Assembly (NCBI GenBank): GCA_035695045.1
Contig: DASSEX010000049.1
Coordinates: 10,008-74,007 of the forward strand
Source of the DNA: DASSKP01 sp035695045
GTDB lineage: Bacteria > Actinomycetota > Actinomycetes > JAFAQI01
Length of the DNA: 64,000 bases
Direction: 5' to 3'
Numbering within the stretch: position 1 is the stretch's first letter; each line of letters begins with the position of its first letter. Shown piece by piece: positions 1 to 8,547 of this stretch. The position numbers and the translations under genes are program-made. The notes below the pieces were generated by a model. The model worked only from the letters and a program-made list of their open reading frames with translations, made no database searches and was not told the origin of the DNA.

Positions 1-209
1 TAGTACTGCTTGAAGAACGGGTCGTTCAGGTGCAGACGGTTCTTGACGGCGTTGATCTGCTGGTTGGAGCACTGCTTGCCGCAGATCCGGCTGGCGACAG
101 CGGTCGGGCCTGAAGAGTTGAGCTTGAAGAACATGAAGAAGACGGCGAGGGATACCAGGAACAGCACGAGGATCCCGAGGAAGACCCGCCGTACCAGAAA
201 TCGCAGCAT
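1..209 (-). CDS. Peptide ABC transporter permease, DppB/OppB type (partial, N-terminus only)
   Basis: This is the first 69 codons of an inner-membrane permease; the rest lies beyond position 1. The ATG at 207-209 is preceded by AGGAG seven bases upstream, so the start is well supported. The peptide begins MLRFLVRRVFLGILVLFLVS, a basic N-terminus followed by one hydrophobic segment, as in DppB/OppB proteins. It continues into an extracytoplasmic stretch (RICGKQCSNQQINAVKNRL). The gene lies 9 bases downstream of the DppC-type permease gene and is the last visible member of the peptide-importer operon. The permease-before-ATPase order of many dpp operons is reversed here: both ATPase genes come first. 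The assignment rests on the N-terminal sequence and the operon context. Confidence 0.85.
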   Translation of the reverse strand, partial: MLRFLVRRVFLGILVLFLVSLAVFFMFFKLNSSGPTAVASRICGKQCSNQQINAVKNRLHLNDPFFKQY

Positions 210-218
210 GCCGGGCTC

Positions 219-1193
219 CTAGTTGAACATCCGGTCGCTGCGGGGATCGAACGCGTCCCGCACACCGTCACCGAAGATGTTGAAGGCCAATGTGGTCACG
301 AGCAGCGCCAGACTCGGGAACACGAGGAACCACCATGCGTGGTAGTTGCCCTGCGCGTCCGAGATCATCTGACCCCAGTCGGCGGTCGGGGGTTGGACGC
401 CGACACCGAGGAAGGACAGCGTCGCCTCACCGACGATGCTCACCGGGATGAGCAGCGTCGTGTACACGATGATCGGCGCAATGACGTTCGGAAGAATGTC
501 GATGATCATGATCCGCCATGAGCCGGCGCCGATGGCTCGGGCGGCTTCGACGTACTCACGTTCGCGGATCGAAAGGACCTGCCCGCGGACGATACGGGCG
601 ACCGACGACCAGCTGAAGATGGCCAGCACGAAGATGACGACCTTCAGGCCGGCGCGGAAGATCGACGCCAGCGAGATCGCGAACAACAGGAACGGGATCG
701 ACAGCATGACGTCGATGATGCGGGCCAGCACCGTGTCGACCATCTTGCCGAAGTAGCCGGCCGCCAGACCGACGATCGTGCCGATCGTGACCGTGAGGAA
801 GGTCGCCACGACGCCGACGATGAGCGAGACCCGGGCGCCGTAGGCGATGCGGACGAGCACGTCGCGGCCGACATCGTCGGTGCCCAGCCAGAAAGTGCTG
901 TTGGGGCCCCGCGGCTGCCCGTCGAGGCTGAGCCCGGTGTCGAAGTACTGGTGGTTCGGCGGGTGCCCGGTGATCCACTGGAACACCGGCGCGAAGATCG
1001 CCATCAGCACGATCAGGACGATGACGACCGCGCAGAGGATGGCCGCTCGGTCGCTGCGCAACCGCTCGTAGGCGAGTCTCCACGGGCTTCGGCCCTGGAT
1101 CTTCGCGGCGGCGGTCTCCGGCCCGGGGGCATCGACCGAACCTGCACCTGCCGACGCGGCAGAGACAACGATTTCCGGGTCGCCGACGCTCAT
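219..1193 (-). CDS. Peptide ABC transporter permease, DppC/OppC type
   Basis: The 324-residue inner-membrane permease of a dipeptide/oligopeptide importer should form the translocation channel with the DppB-type partner. The N-terminal ~50 residues are cytoplasmic and low-complexity (rich in A, G, S and P). A first membrane segment follows near residues 55-75 (AAILCAVVIVLIVLMAIFAP). The DppC signature FWLGTDDVGRDVLVRIAYGARVS is clearly present. The EAA loop reads EYVEAARAIGAGSWRIM and sits between later membrane segments, where the ATPases dock. The ATG at 1191-1193 has AGGAG upstream with 7-base spacing. The stop lies 9 bases before the next permease gene. Length is normal for the family. 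Confidence 0.93.
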   Translation of the reverse strand: MSVGDPEIVVSAASAGAGSVDAPGPETAAAKIQGRSPWRLAYERLRSDRAAILCAVVIVLIVLMAIFAPVFQWITGHPPNHQYFDTGLSLDGQPRGPNSTFWLGTDDVGRDVLVRIAYGARVSLIVGVVATFLTVTIGTIVGLAAGYFGKMVDTVLARIIDVMLSIPFLLFAISLASIFRAGLKVVIFVLAIFSWSSVARIVRGQVLSIREREYVEAARAIGAGSWRIMIIDILPNVIAPIIVYTTLLIPVSIVGEATLSFLGVGVQPPTADWGQMISDAQGNYHAWWFLVFPSLALLVTTLAFNIFGDGVRDAFDPRSDRMFN

Positions 1194-1226
1194 CGGGATG
1201 CTCCTGCCGGGATCTGGGTCTGGGGG

Positions 1227-2339
1227 CTACACATTCCCGACCAAGCCTCCTTCGACGACGCGCTCCTCCGCGCTGATCTCCGGCCGCGAGTCGGCGATGT
1301 TCTCGCCGTCCGCGACCGGGAAGTGGCACGCGGCGACGTGGACGGGCGGATCGTCGAGCCGCGGGACGAGCTCGGGGATCTCGGTCACGCAGCGCTGCTT
1401 CGCCTTCGGGCAACGGGGGTGGAAGCGGCAGCCGCTGGGCGGCGCGACTGGGGACGGTACGTCGCCGACGAGGATGATGCGTTCACGCTCCCGCGAACGG
1501 TTCGGGTCAGGCACGGGGACAGCGGACAGCAGAGCGTTCGTGTAGGGGTGGCGCGGCCGGGCGTAGACGCCGTCGACCGGGCCGAGCTCTGCGACCTTGC
1601 CGAGGTACATCACCGCAACGCGGTCGCTGACGTGCTGCACGACGGACAGGTCGTGCGCAATGAAGATGTAGGTCAGGTTGAACTCGTCCTGGAGGTCGTC
1701 CAGCAGGTTGATGATCTGCGCCTGGATCGACACGTCGAGGGCGGACACCGGCTCGTCGCACACGATGAGCTTGGGTCGCAGCGCGAGGGCCCGGGCGACG
1801 CCGATGCGTTGCCGCTGGCCGCCGGAGAACTCCGCGGGGAACCGGTTGTAGTGCTCCGGGTTCAGGCCGACGAGCTCCATGAGCTCCTGGACACGGCGCT
1901 TGCGGTCGTGACCCTCACCCAGTCCGTGAATGCTGAAAGGGTCGCCGATGATCGAGCCGACCCGGCGGCGCGGGTTCAGCGAGCCGTAGGGGTCCTGGAA
2001 GATCATCTGCATGTCGCGGCGGACCTCACGCATCGCCCCGCTGCGCAGGTGAGTGATGTCGCGGCCCTCGAACTCGATGCGCCCGGCGGTGACGTCGTAC
2101 AGCCGCATGATGCAGCGCGCGAGGGTGGACTTGCCGCAGCCGGTCTCGCCGACCAGCCCGAGCGTCTCACCGCGACGAACCTCCAGGCTCACGCCATCGA
2201 CGGCGTGCACCGCGTCCGTCGACCGCCTGAACAGGCTGGTCGACTGGACCGGGAAATGCTTGAAGACGTTGTCGACGCGCAGCAGGACGTCGCCGGATGA
2301 CGCCGCGTCGCCGTTGACGCTCACGGGATGCTCACCCAC
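1227..2339 (-). CDS. Oligopeptide ABC transporter ATP-binding protein, OppF/DppF type
   Basis: This 370-residue cytoplasmic ATPase should energise peptide import together with the DppD-like protein encoded just upstream. The Walker A is GETGCGKST, the signature is FSGGQRQRIGVARAL, the Walker B is LIVCDEPVSALD, and the H-loop is IFIAHDLSVV. The C-terminus has the oligopeptide-transporter domain with the cysteine pattern CRFHPRCPKAKQRC. In this family such cysteines can bind an Fe-S cluster. The GTG at 2337-2339 is taken as the start. A second in-frame GTG at 2322-2324 is possible because neither has a strong Shine-Dalgarno. Only three bases separate this start from the upstream stop, so coupling is likely. 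The substrate cannot be read from the sequence. Confidence 0.93.
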   Translation of the reverse strand: MGEHPVSVNGDAASSGDVLLRVDNVFKHFPVQSTSLFRRSTDAVHAVDGVSLEVRRGETLGLVGETGCGKSTLARCIMRLYDVTAGRIEFEGRDITHLRSGAMREVRRDMQMIFQDPYGSLNPRRRVGSIIGDPFSIHGLGEGHDRKRRVQELMELVGLNPEHYNRFPAEFSGGQRQRIGVARALALRPKLIVCDEPVSALDVSIQAQIINLLDDLQDEFNLTYIFIAHDLSVVQHVSDRVAVMYLGKVAELGPVDGVYARPRHPYTNALLSAVPVPDPNRSRERERIILVGDVPSPVAPPSGCRFHPRCPKAKQRCVTEIPELVPRLDDPPVHVAACHFPVADGENIADSRPEISAEERVVEGGLVGNV

Positions 2340-2342
2340 TCA

Positions 2343-3365
2343 CTAGTTGGTGGTCGATGCGGCTTCGGTCTGCAGCCGATCGTCGCGGAGTTTCTGGCGC
2401 TTCTTCGGGTCAGTCGGAAGCCAGCAGGCCGATACGTGCTGCGGCCCCTGCACCTCGATCAACGGGGGCTCGTCCATGCACTTGTCGAACGCATACGGAC
2501 ATCTCGGTCGGAACGGGCAACCCTTCGGCAACGTGATGAGGCTCGGCGGCTGGCCCGGGATCGGGTGCAGTCGCTCGCGCTCCTGGCCCACCGCCGGAAG
2601 GGAGAGCAGAAGCCCCTCCGTGTAGGGGTTGTGGTTGCGGTAGAAGAGCGCCTCCCGGTCCGCCTTCTCCATCGCCTTACCGGCATACATGACCACCACG
2701 TCGTCTGCGACGTCGGCGATGACGCCGAGATCGTGCGTGATCATGATGATCGCGGTCCCGAACTCCTCCTGCAGGCGCTTCAGGACCTGGAGCACCTGCG
2801 CCTGGACCGTCACGTCCAGCGCCGTCGTGGGCTCGTCGGCGATGACCAGCTTCGGGTTCAGCGCGACCGCCATCGCGATCATCGCGCGCTGGCGCATGCC
2901 GCCGGAGAACTGGTGCGGGTAGTCGTCGATCCGCCGCTCCGGCTGGGGGATGCCGACGAGCCGGAGCAGCTCGGCGGCCCGCGCGCGAGCCTTTTCCTTG
3001 CTGATGCTGTCGTCGTGCGTGCGGATCATCTCGACGATCTGCCAGCCGACGCGGTAGTAGGGATGCAGGCTGGACAACGGGTCCTGGAAGATCATGCCGA
3101 TCTGCGAGCCACGGATCGCCTGCAGCGAATGCGCGTTCATCTTCAGCAGGTCGCGACCCTCGAACAAGGCGGTGCCGCTGACCCGTGCGCCGCGCGTCAG
3201 CCCCATGATCGTCTGGGTCGCGACGCTCTTGCCCGAGCCGGACTCGCCGACGATGCCGAGCGTCTTGCCCTCGTCGACCTCGAAGCTCAGCCCGCGGACC
3301 GCGTTGAGCACGCCGTCCGGTGTGCGGAACGAGACGTGGAGATCCTCGACCTCGAGCAGTGCCAC
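2343..3365 (-). CDS. Oligopeptide ABC transporter ATP-binding protein, OppD/DppD type
   Basis: This 340-residue cytoplasmic ATPase is the partner of the OppF-like subunit encoded next. Its motifs are Walker A GESGSGKSVATQ, signature FSGGMRQRAMIAMAV, Walker B LVIADEPTTALD and H-loop IMITHDLGVI. The C-terminal peptide-transporter extension carries CPFRPRCPYAFDKC. The start codon is GTG (3363-3365) with GGAGG seven bases upstream. It is the first gene after the hairpin that follows the binding-protein gene, so its expression probably depends on read-through of that hairpin. Length and motifs are typical of the family. Confidence 0.93.
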   Translation of the reverse strand: MALLEVEDLHVSFRTPDGVLNAVRGLSFEVDEGKTLGIVGESGSGKSVATQTIMGLTRGARVSGTALFEGRDLLKMNAHSLQAIRGSQIGMIFQDPLSSLHPYYRVGWQIVEMIRTHDDSISKEKARARAAELLRLVGIPQPERRIDDYPHQFSGGMRQRAMIAMAVALNPKLVIADEPTTALDVTVQAQVLQVLKRLQEEFGTAIIMITHDLGVIADVADDVVVMYAGKAMEKADREALFYRNHNPYTEGLLLSLPAVGQERERLHPIPGQPPSLITLPKGCPFRPRCPYAFDKCMDEPPLIEVQGPQHVSACWLPTDPKKRQKLRDDRLQTEAASTTN

Positions 3366-3389
3366 GCGTCGTCCTCCGAAATCACCTCA

Positions 3390-3405
3390 AGCCCGAATTC
3401 GGGCT
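3390..3405. repeat. Perfect 16-bp palindrome upstream of the OppD-type ATPase gene
   Basis: AGCCCGAATTCGGGCT is a perfect 8+8 inverted repeat with no spacer, 25-40 bases upstream of the OppD-type start. It lies between that gene and the larger hairpin at 3426-3474. It could be an operator or a processing or stability element; the sequence does not decide. Confidence 0.5.
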
Positions 3406-3425
3406 GAGACTACGCCTATGTGGAG

Positions 3426-3474
3426 CGGCCGGCGCCTGCTCGGGGTGATTGCTCCCCCGGGCAGACGCCGGCCG
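3426..3474 (-). terminator. Long GC hairpin between the peptide-binding protein gene and the ABC genes
   Basis: A 9-bp perfect outer stem (CGGCCGGCG/CGCCGGCCG) is followed by one mismatch. A 10-bp inner stem follows with one G-U pair, closing a 9-base loop. It begins 36 bases after the binding-protein stop and ends about 60 bases before the OppD-type start. No U-tract follows, which is usual for actinobacterial terminators. Its position suggests an attenuator that sets binding protein above ATPase and permease levels. Confidence 0.65.
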
Positions 3475-3509
3475 ATTTGCTACACGGACTCAGTCGCCGT
3501 CAGGCGAGC

Positions 3510-5336
3510 TCAGCCACCCTGCTTGTTCTTGTCGAGCCACACGTTGCACATGTCCGCCATGTCCCAAACGGGGCTGTAGACGGTGTTGTGCACGTGCGCC
3601 GGGTAGTAGTTCGCCCGGTTCGGCGACAGGATCGGGAAGATCGCGGCGGCCGACATGACGTCGTGGTCGCACTCGTTCCAGTCCTGGTTCGCGGTGTTGA
3701 GGTCCTTCTCCTTGGTCGCCTTGTCGATGCAGGCGTTGACCTTCGGGTCGTTGAACAGACCGAAGTTGCTCGAGGTCGGCGGGAGGACCCGGCCGTCGAA
3801 GAGCGGGGCGAAGAACGACAGAGCCGCGTCGCCGTACCAGTCAGGAGCCCAGCCGGCGAGCGAGAGGTCCCACTGGCCCTTCTTGGCCGAGTCCGGCTTC
3901 TGGAGGTACTTGGTGTAGAAGTCGGCATCCGGCACACCGAACGCGGTGACCTTCACGCCGATGGCGCCGAGGTCCTGCTGAACGACCTGGAACATCTTCT
4001 TGGCCGTGTTGGACGACGGACGGAACAGGAACTTCAGCGTCAGACCCTTGACGCCGGCCTGCTGAAGCAGCTGCTTCGCCTTGGTCGGGCTGTTCGGGTA
4101 GAGGTCGAAGTTCTGCGAACCGTGGATCGCCGGCGGCAGGACGTGGGACAGCATCGGGCTGACCTTCGGGCCGGCCGCAACCTGGTCGAGGTGAGCCCGG
4201 TTCAGCGCGTACTCGAGCGCCTGTCGGACCTGGACCTTCTGCAGCGCGCCGCCGTTGTTCGGCGACTGGGTGTTGAAGATGAGGTACGGGTTGGACGCGA
4301 CCTCGGTCTGCAGGTTGAGGTGCGGGTCGTTCATCAGGCCCGGCACGTCCGACGAGGTGACACCGGTCATGGCCAGGTCGGCCGACGGGGAGTCGGTCTG
4401 CAGCTGCTTGAGCGTGACCTCGGGGTCGAGGTCGGTCATCGTGACGATGATCTTGTCGACGTAGGCCTTGCGGACCGGGTCGGTCGACGGGTCCCACGCC
4501 GGGTTGCGGACGTAGGTGATCTTCTTCGTCGGCTCATAGGACTCGACCTGGTAGGGGCCGTCCGAGACCGTGTGCTGTGCGAGCTGCGTGCTGCCCGGAA
4601 TGTAGGCGTCGTTCTCGATCGGACGCGGCGAGAAGACCGGCAGCGCCAGCATCGACGGGAAGAAGCTCGCCGGCTGGGTCAGCTTGAAGACGACGGTCTG
4701 CGGGTCCGGTGCGGTGACACCGGTGAAGCTCGTCTTCTCCATGTAGTCGCCGATGGCCTTCGCCGACTGCTGCACCTTGCCGAAGCCCGCGCAGAAGTCC
4801 TTGTAGCCCTCGATGAGGAAGTCGAAGTCCGGCAGACCGCCGAACGGCTGCACCGGGTTGCAAGCGGCCTTCACACCGCGGACGATGTCGGCCGCGACGA
4901 CCTGGCGCTTCGGCGTCGTGTTCCAGTAGACGCCCGTCTTGAGCTTGATGGTGTAGGTGAGACCGTCACTGCTGACCTGCGGCGCGCCCGTGGCGATGTC
5001 CGGCACGACGTCCGTCGTGTGGCCCTCGACCGACGGGTAGCTGTACATCTGCCGACTGATCTCGCGGATGTAGGCGTAGCCCGCGGAGTAGTAGGTGACG
5101 TTGGCGTCGAGGTAGTCCGTGTCGGTGCTGCTCAGCACGTTGAGCGTGCCGCCCTTGACCGGCGTGCCGCCATCGCTGGCGTTGACCGCGATCTTCTGGA
5201 ATCCCAGGTTTGGTGCGGCTGAGGGGCCACCGCCCGGCTTGTTGCCACCGCTGCTTCCACTGCCACACGCACTCATGACGGTGGCGAGCGCAGCGATACC
5301 GACGGTGGTCGCGACTCCGCGTGACCGTGTCCGCAT
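3510..5336 (-). CDS. Peptide ABC transporter substrate-binding lipoprotein (family 5, DppA/OppA-like)
   Basis: This 608-residue extracellular lipoprotein should capture peptides (or nickel/opines in related systems) for the permease encoded downstream. The signal peptide starts MRTRSRGVATTVGIAALATV and ends in the lipobox VMSAC with Cys24, followed by a Gly/Ser linker. The mature protein has SBP_bac_5 features: the early segment YAYIREISRQMYSYPSVEG, then VRQALEYALNRAHLDQVAAG in the middle, and NWNECDHDVMSAAAIFPILS-like sequence near the end. The ATG at 5334-5336 is preferred over longer in-frame starts because AAGGAG lies eight bases upstream and the signal peptide begins there. This is the first gene of the operon. 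Confidence 0.92.
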   Translation of the reverse strand: MRTRSRGVATTVGIAALATVMSACGSGSSGGNKPGGGPSAAPNLGFQKIAVNASDGGTPVKGGTLNVLSSTDTDYLDANVTYYSAGYAYIREISRQMYSYPSVEGHTTDVVPDIATGAPQVSSDGLTYTIKLKTGVYWNTTPKRQVVAADIVRGVKAACNPVQPFGGLPDFDFLIEGYKDFCAGFGKVQQSAKAIGDYMEKTSFTGVTAPDPQTVVFKLTQPASFFPSMLALPVFSPRPIENDAYIPGSTQLAQHTVSDGPYQVESYEPTKKITYVRNPAWDPSTDPVRKAYVDKIIVTMTDLDPEVTLKQLQTDSPSADLAMTGVTSSDVPGLMNDPHLNLQTEVASNPYLIFNTQSPNNGGALQKVQVRQALEYALNRAHLDQVAAGPKVSPMLSHVLPPAIHGSQNFDLYPNSPTKAKQLLQQAGVKGLTLKFLFRPSSNTAKKMFQVVQQDLGAIGVKVTAFGVPDADFYTKYLQKPDSAKKGQWDLSLAGWAPDWYGDAALSFFAPLFDGRVLPPTSSNFGLFNDPKVNACIDKATKEKDLNTANQDWNECDHDVMSAAAIFPILSPNRANYYPAHVHNTVYSPVWDMADMCNVWLDKNKQGG

Positions 5337-5352
5337 CGACACTCTCCTTCTC

Positions 5353-5371
5353 CGCGGAGGTTCCCTCCGCG
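5353..5371 (-). promoter_or_regulatory. 8-bp hairpin in the leader of the peptide-binding protein gene
   Basis: CGCGGAGG and CCTCCGCG form a perfect 8-bp stem with a 3-base loop, ending just before the Shine-Dalgarno (5344-5349) of the binding-protein gene. It may stabilise the 5' end of the message or affect ribosome access. Confidence 0.4.
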
Positions 5372-5442
5372 ATCCTGGTGTGCGGTCCCGGCGGGAAACG
5401 TGACGCGACATGCGACACGCCCGGAACCGACTGAGCGAGCCA

Positions 5443-5471
5443 AAGTTAGGGCCGAACACGGAGCGTGGGAA
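5443..5471 (-). promoter_or_regulatory. Candidate promoter of the peptide ABC operon
   Basis: On the minus strand TTCCCA (5471-5466) and TAACTT (5448-5443) are separated by 17 bases. The TAACTT fits the actinobacterial TAnnnT -10 rule and the -35 is weak. Transcription would start near 5436, giving a leader of about 100 bases that contains the hairpin at 5353-5371. Confidence 0.4.
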
Positions 5472-5538
5472 CTGCTGCGGGGGCGCGCCGGGTAAATCGT
5501 GATCAGATGGTGACCATTGCTTGGCCGGGCCGTCGCCC

Positions 5539-5565
5539 AGCGTCACCGCAACGTAGAGTGACGCT
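5539..5565 (-). terminator. Possible terminator at the end of gap-pgk-tpiA
   Basis: AGCGTCAC (5539-5546) pairs with GTGACGCT (5558-5565) over an 11-base loop. It overlaps the tpiA stop codon and has no U-tract. It separates the glycolytic genes from the peptide operon promoter. Confidence 0.4.
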
Positions 5566-6340
5566 ACTTTGACCGTGAGTAACGAACGATCGCGGTGAAG
5601 TCCTCCGGGGACAGACTCGCCCCACCGACGAGTGCGCCGTCGACGTCAGCCTGCTCCATGATGCCGGCGATGTTGTCCGGTTTGACCGAGCCGCCGTAGA
5701 GGATCCGCACCTCGTCCGCGAGCGCACCGTCGTAGAGTTCCGCGATCGTCGAGCGCAGCGCGCTGCAGACCTCCTGCGCGTCGTCCGGTGTCGCGACCTC
5801 GCCCGTTCCGATCGCCCACACCGGCTCGTAGGCGACGACGATGCGGCGCGCGTTGTCCGGCGTAAGGCCCTCCAGCGCCGCGCGCAGTTGCGAAGTGGCG
5901 TGCGCGACGTGCTCCCCCGCGCGCCTGACCTCCAGTGGCTCGCCCACGCAGAGGATCGGCACCAGCTCGTTGCGGTACGCCGCGGTGACCTTGTCCTTCA
6001 CCACCTGGTCGGTCTCGGCGTGGTCGGCGCGACGCTCGCTGTGCCCGATGACGACGTAGTCGCAGCCGAGCTTGGCGAGCATCGGCCCGCCGATGTCGCC
6101 GGTGTGTGCGCCGGAGTCGAACATGGACAGGTCCTGGGCGCCGTACTTGATCCGCAGCCGGTCGCCGTCGATCAACGTCTGCACGCTGCGCAGGTCGGTG
6201 TAGGGCGGGAGGACGACGACCTCGACCGCATCGTGGTCCTTGTCGTCGAGGCTGTACGCGAGCTTCTGCACGAGGGCGATGGCCTCGAGATGGTTGAGGT
6301 TCATCTTCCAGTTGCCGGCCATGAGCGGCATACGGGCCAT
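5564..6340 (-). CDS. tpiA: Triose-phosphate isomerase
   Basis: This 258-residue cytosolic enzyme interconverts dihydroxyacetone phosphate and glyceraldehyde 3-phosphate. Catalytic residues are visible: Lys12 in AGNWKMN, His100 in YVVIGHSERR, and the glutamate in AYEPVWAIGTG. The phosphate-binding loop ILYGGSVKPDNI is near the C-terminus. The start at 6340 has AGGAG eight bases upstream, embedded in the end of pgk, whose stop is only five bases away. It is the last gene of gap-pgk-tpiA. In Streptomyces secG usually follows; here a peptide transporter operon follows instead. Confidence 0.97.
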   Translation of the reverse strand: MARMPLMAGNWKMNLNHLEAIALVQKLAYSLDDKDHDAVEVVVLPPYTDLRSVQTLIDGDRLRIKYGAQDLSMFDSGAHTGDIGGPMLAKLGCDYVVIGHSERRADHAETDQVVKDKVTAAYRNELVPILCVGEPLEVRRAGEHVAHATSQLRAALEGLTPDNARRIVVAYEPVWAIGTGEVATPDDAQEVCSALRSTIAELYDGALADEVRILYGGSVKPDNIAGIMEQADVDGALVGGASLSPEDFTAIVRYSRSK

Positions 6341-6345
6341 CGGGG

Positions 6346-7512
6346 CTACTCCTCCAGTGCGGTCAGGCCCGGGAGCTCTTTGCCCTCGAGGTACTCCAGG
6401 CTCGCTCCGCCACCGGTGGAGATGTGGCCGAAGCGTCCTTCGTCGATGCCGAGAAGTCGTACGGCGGCGGCGGAGTCGCCGCCGCCGACGACGGTGAGTG
6501 CGTCCGGGAGGGCGGCGATCGCCTCGGCGACGCCACGGGTGCCCGCGGCGAAAGGTGCCACCTCGAACACGCCCATCGGGCCGTTCCAGAACACCGTGCT
6601 CGCCCCCGTCAGCTTCTCCCCGAACAGCTCGACGCTTCGGGGGCCGATGTCGAGTCCCTTGCGGCCGCCGGGGATTGCCGTGGCATCGACGACGTCGGTC
6701 TGCGCCTCGGCGCTGATGTCGTCGGCGACGACGACGTCGACCGGCAACACCACCTTGCCGGTCTCGAGGAAGGTGCGGCAGGCCTCGAGTTGATCGGCCT
6801 CCAGCAGGGAGTCGCCGACGTCGTGACCTTGCGCCTTGAGGAAGGTGAAGCACATCCCGCCACCGACCAGCAGCGTGTCGACGCGCGGGAGCAGGCTCTC
6901 GATGACCTTCAGCTTGTCGGACACCTTCGAGCCGCCGAGGACGACGACGTACGGCCGCTTCGGGTCCTCCGTCAGCCGATGCAGGACCTCGACCTCGCGG
7001 CGCACGAGATCGCCCGCCGCGTGCGGGAGCCGCTGCGCGACGTCGTAGACGCTCGCGTGCTTGCGGTGCACCGCACCGAAAGCGTCGTCGACGTAAGCGT
7101 CCGCCAGCGAAGCCAGCCGGTCGGCGTACGCCGCCCGCTCGCTGTCGTCCTTGCTCGTCTCACCCGCGTTGAAGCGCACGTTCTCCAGGAGCGCGACACG
7201 GGCCTGACCGTCGTACGTCGACAGGTCCTCGACGAAGGCCACGTCGGCGCCGAGCAGCTCGCCGAGACGGACCGCGACGGGCGCGAGGCTGTATTTCGGG
7301 TCCGGCGCGCCCTTCGGCCGCCCGAGGTGCGCGCACACGATGACGTTCGCGCCCGCGTCCAGCAGGGCGCGGATCTGCGGCACGCTCGCGCGGATCCGTC
7401 CGTCATCCGTGATGCGGGAGCCGTCGAGCGGGACGTTGAGGTCGGAGCGCACGAGGACGCGCTTGCCCGAGAGGTCGCCGAGGGACTCGACGCCCGGAAG
7501 AGTGGCCGGCAA
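6346..7512 (-). CDS. pgk: Phosphoglycerate kinase
   Basis: This 388-residue cytosolic kinase transfers phosphate from 1,3-bisphosphoglycerate to ADP. The N-terminal signature KRVLVRSDLNVPLDG and the substrate residues in CAHLGRPKG are present. So are the DDAFGAVHRKHAS segment, the nucleotide-binding KVSDKLKVIESLL, and the C-terminal TVVGGGDSAAAVR. The family start MPATLPGVESLGDLSGK corresponds to a TTG codon at 7510-7512, with GGGGAG eight bases upstream. A TTG start is uncommon for a highly expressed glycolytic gene. It lies 21 bases after gap and 5 bases before tpiA. Confidence 0.96.
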   Translation of the reverse strand: MPATLPGVESLGDLSGKRVLVRSDLNVPLDGSRITDDGRIRASVPQIRALLDAGANVIVCAHLGRPKGAPDPKYSLAPVAVRLGELLGADVAFVEDLSTYDGQARVALLENVRFNAGETSKDDSERAAYADRLASLADAYVDDAFGAVHRKHASVYDVAQRLPHAAGDLVRREVEVLHRLTEDPKRPYVVVLGGSKVSDKLKVIESLLPRVDTLLVGGGMCFTFLKAQGHDVGDSLLEADQLEACRTFLETGKVVLPVDVVVADDISAEAQTDVVDATAIPGGRKGLDIGPRSVELFGEKLTGASTVFWNGPMGVFEVAPFAAGTRGVAEAIAALPDALTVVGGGDSAAAVRLLGIDEGRFGHISTGGGASLEYLEGKELPGLTALEE

Positions 7513-7533
7513 CCTGGATGCTCCCCGGATCCG

Positions 7534-8547
7534 CTAGGAGAGCCGGCCGGCGACGAGCGCCGTGAGGTCGACGAGCCGGCAGCTGTAGCCCCACTCGTTG
7601 TCGTACCAGCCGACGACCTTGACCTGCGTTCCCTGCGTCATCGTCAGTTGCGAGTCGAAGGTGCAGGACGCGGGCGAACCGACGATGTCCGACGACACGA
7701 TCGGGTCCTCCGTGTAGTAGAGGAAGCCCTTGAGCTCACCTTCCGCTGCCTGCTTGTAGGCGGCGTTGATCTCGTCCTTCGTCGCCTCACGCGACAGCTC
7801 GACGACGAGATCGGTCACAGAGCCGTCGGGCACCGGGACGCGCAGGGCGAACCCGTCGAGCTTGCCCTTCAGCTCGGGCAGCACGAGCGAGACGGCTTTC
7901 GCGGCGCCCGTCGTCGTCGGGATGATGTTCTGCGCGGCGGCGCGTGCCCGCCGGAGGTCCTTGTGCGGGAAGTCGAGGATGACCTGGTCGTTGGTGTAGG
8001 CGTGGATCGTCGTCATGAAGCCCTTGACGATGCCGAAGCTGTCCTGCAGCACCTTCGCGAGCGGCGCGACGCAGTTGGTCGTGCAGGACGCGTTGCTGAT
8101 GACGTGGTGCTTCGCCGGGTCGTAGTCGGACTCGTTGACGCCCATGACGAACGTCGCGTCCTCGCCCTTGGCCGGCGCGGAGATGATGACCTTCTTCGCT
8201 CCTCCGCCGTCGATGTGCTTGCGGGCGTCGTCGGCGTTGGTGAAGTGACCCGTCGACTCGATGACGACGTCGACCCCGAGGTCGGCCCACGGCAGCTGCG
8301 CGGGATCACGCTGCGACAGGACCTTGATCTCCTTGCCGGCGACCGTGATCGAGCCCTCGCCGGCCGAGACGTCCTCGCTGAGCGTGCCCAGGACGGTGTC
8401 GTACTTCAGCAGGTGCGCGAGCGTCTTCGTGTCGGTCAGGTCGTTGACCGCCACGATGTCGAGCTCGCCCGCGCGGTTGGCCGCGACGGCCCGGTAGAAG
8501 TTGCGCCCGATCCGGCCGAAGCCGTTGATACCCACCCGAGTGGCCAC
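7534..8547 (-). CDS. gap: Glyceraldehyde-3-phosphate dehydrogenase, type I
   Basis: This 337-residue NAD-dependent enzyme of glycolysis has the Rossmann motif VGINGFGRIGRNF at its start and the catalytic cysteine in SNASCTTNC. The C-terminus is WYDNEWGYSCRLVDL. Two in-frame GTG codons are possible, at 8556 and 8547. The second is preferred because AGGAG lies eight bases before it, while it abuts the first. An 87-base gap separates it from whiA upstream. That gap contains a TAACCT box (8593-8588) that might be a -10 element, but I see no convincing -35. Confidence 0.96.
   Translation of the reverse strand: MATRVGINGFGRIGRNFYRAVAANRAGELDIVAVNDLTDTKTLAHLLKYDTVLGTLSEDVSAGEGSITVAGKEIKVLSQRDPAQLPWADLGVDVVIESTGHFTNADDARKHIDGGGAKKVIISAPAKGEDATFVMGVNESDYDPAKHHVISNASCTTNCVAPLAKVLQDSFGIVKGFMTTIHAYTNDQVILDFPHKDLRRARAAAQNIIPTTTGAAKAVSLVLPELKGKLDGFALRVPVPDGSVTDLVVELSREATKDEINAAYKQAAEGELKGFLYYTEDPIVSSDIVGSPASCTFDSQLTMTQGTQVKVVGWYDNEWGYSCRLVDLTALVAGRLS

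Noticed and set aside
3420..5222. A 600-codon plus-strand frame opposite the peptide-binding protein
   Set aside because: Antisense shadow in GC-rich DNA; the minus strand encodes a lipoprotein with clear family features.
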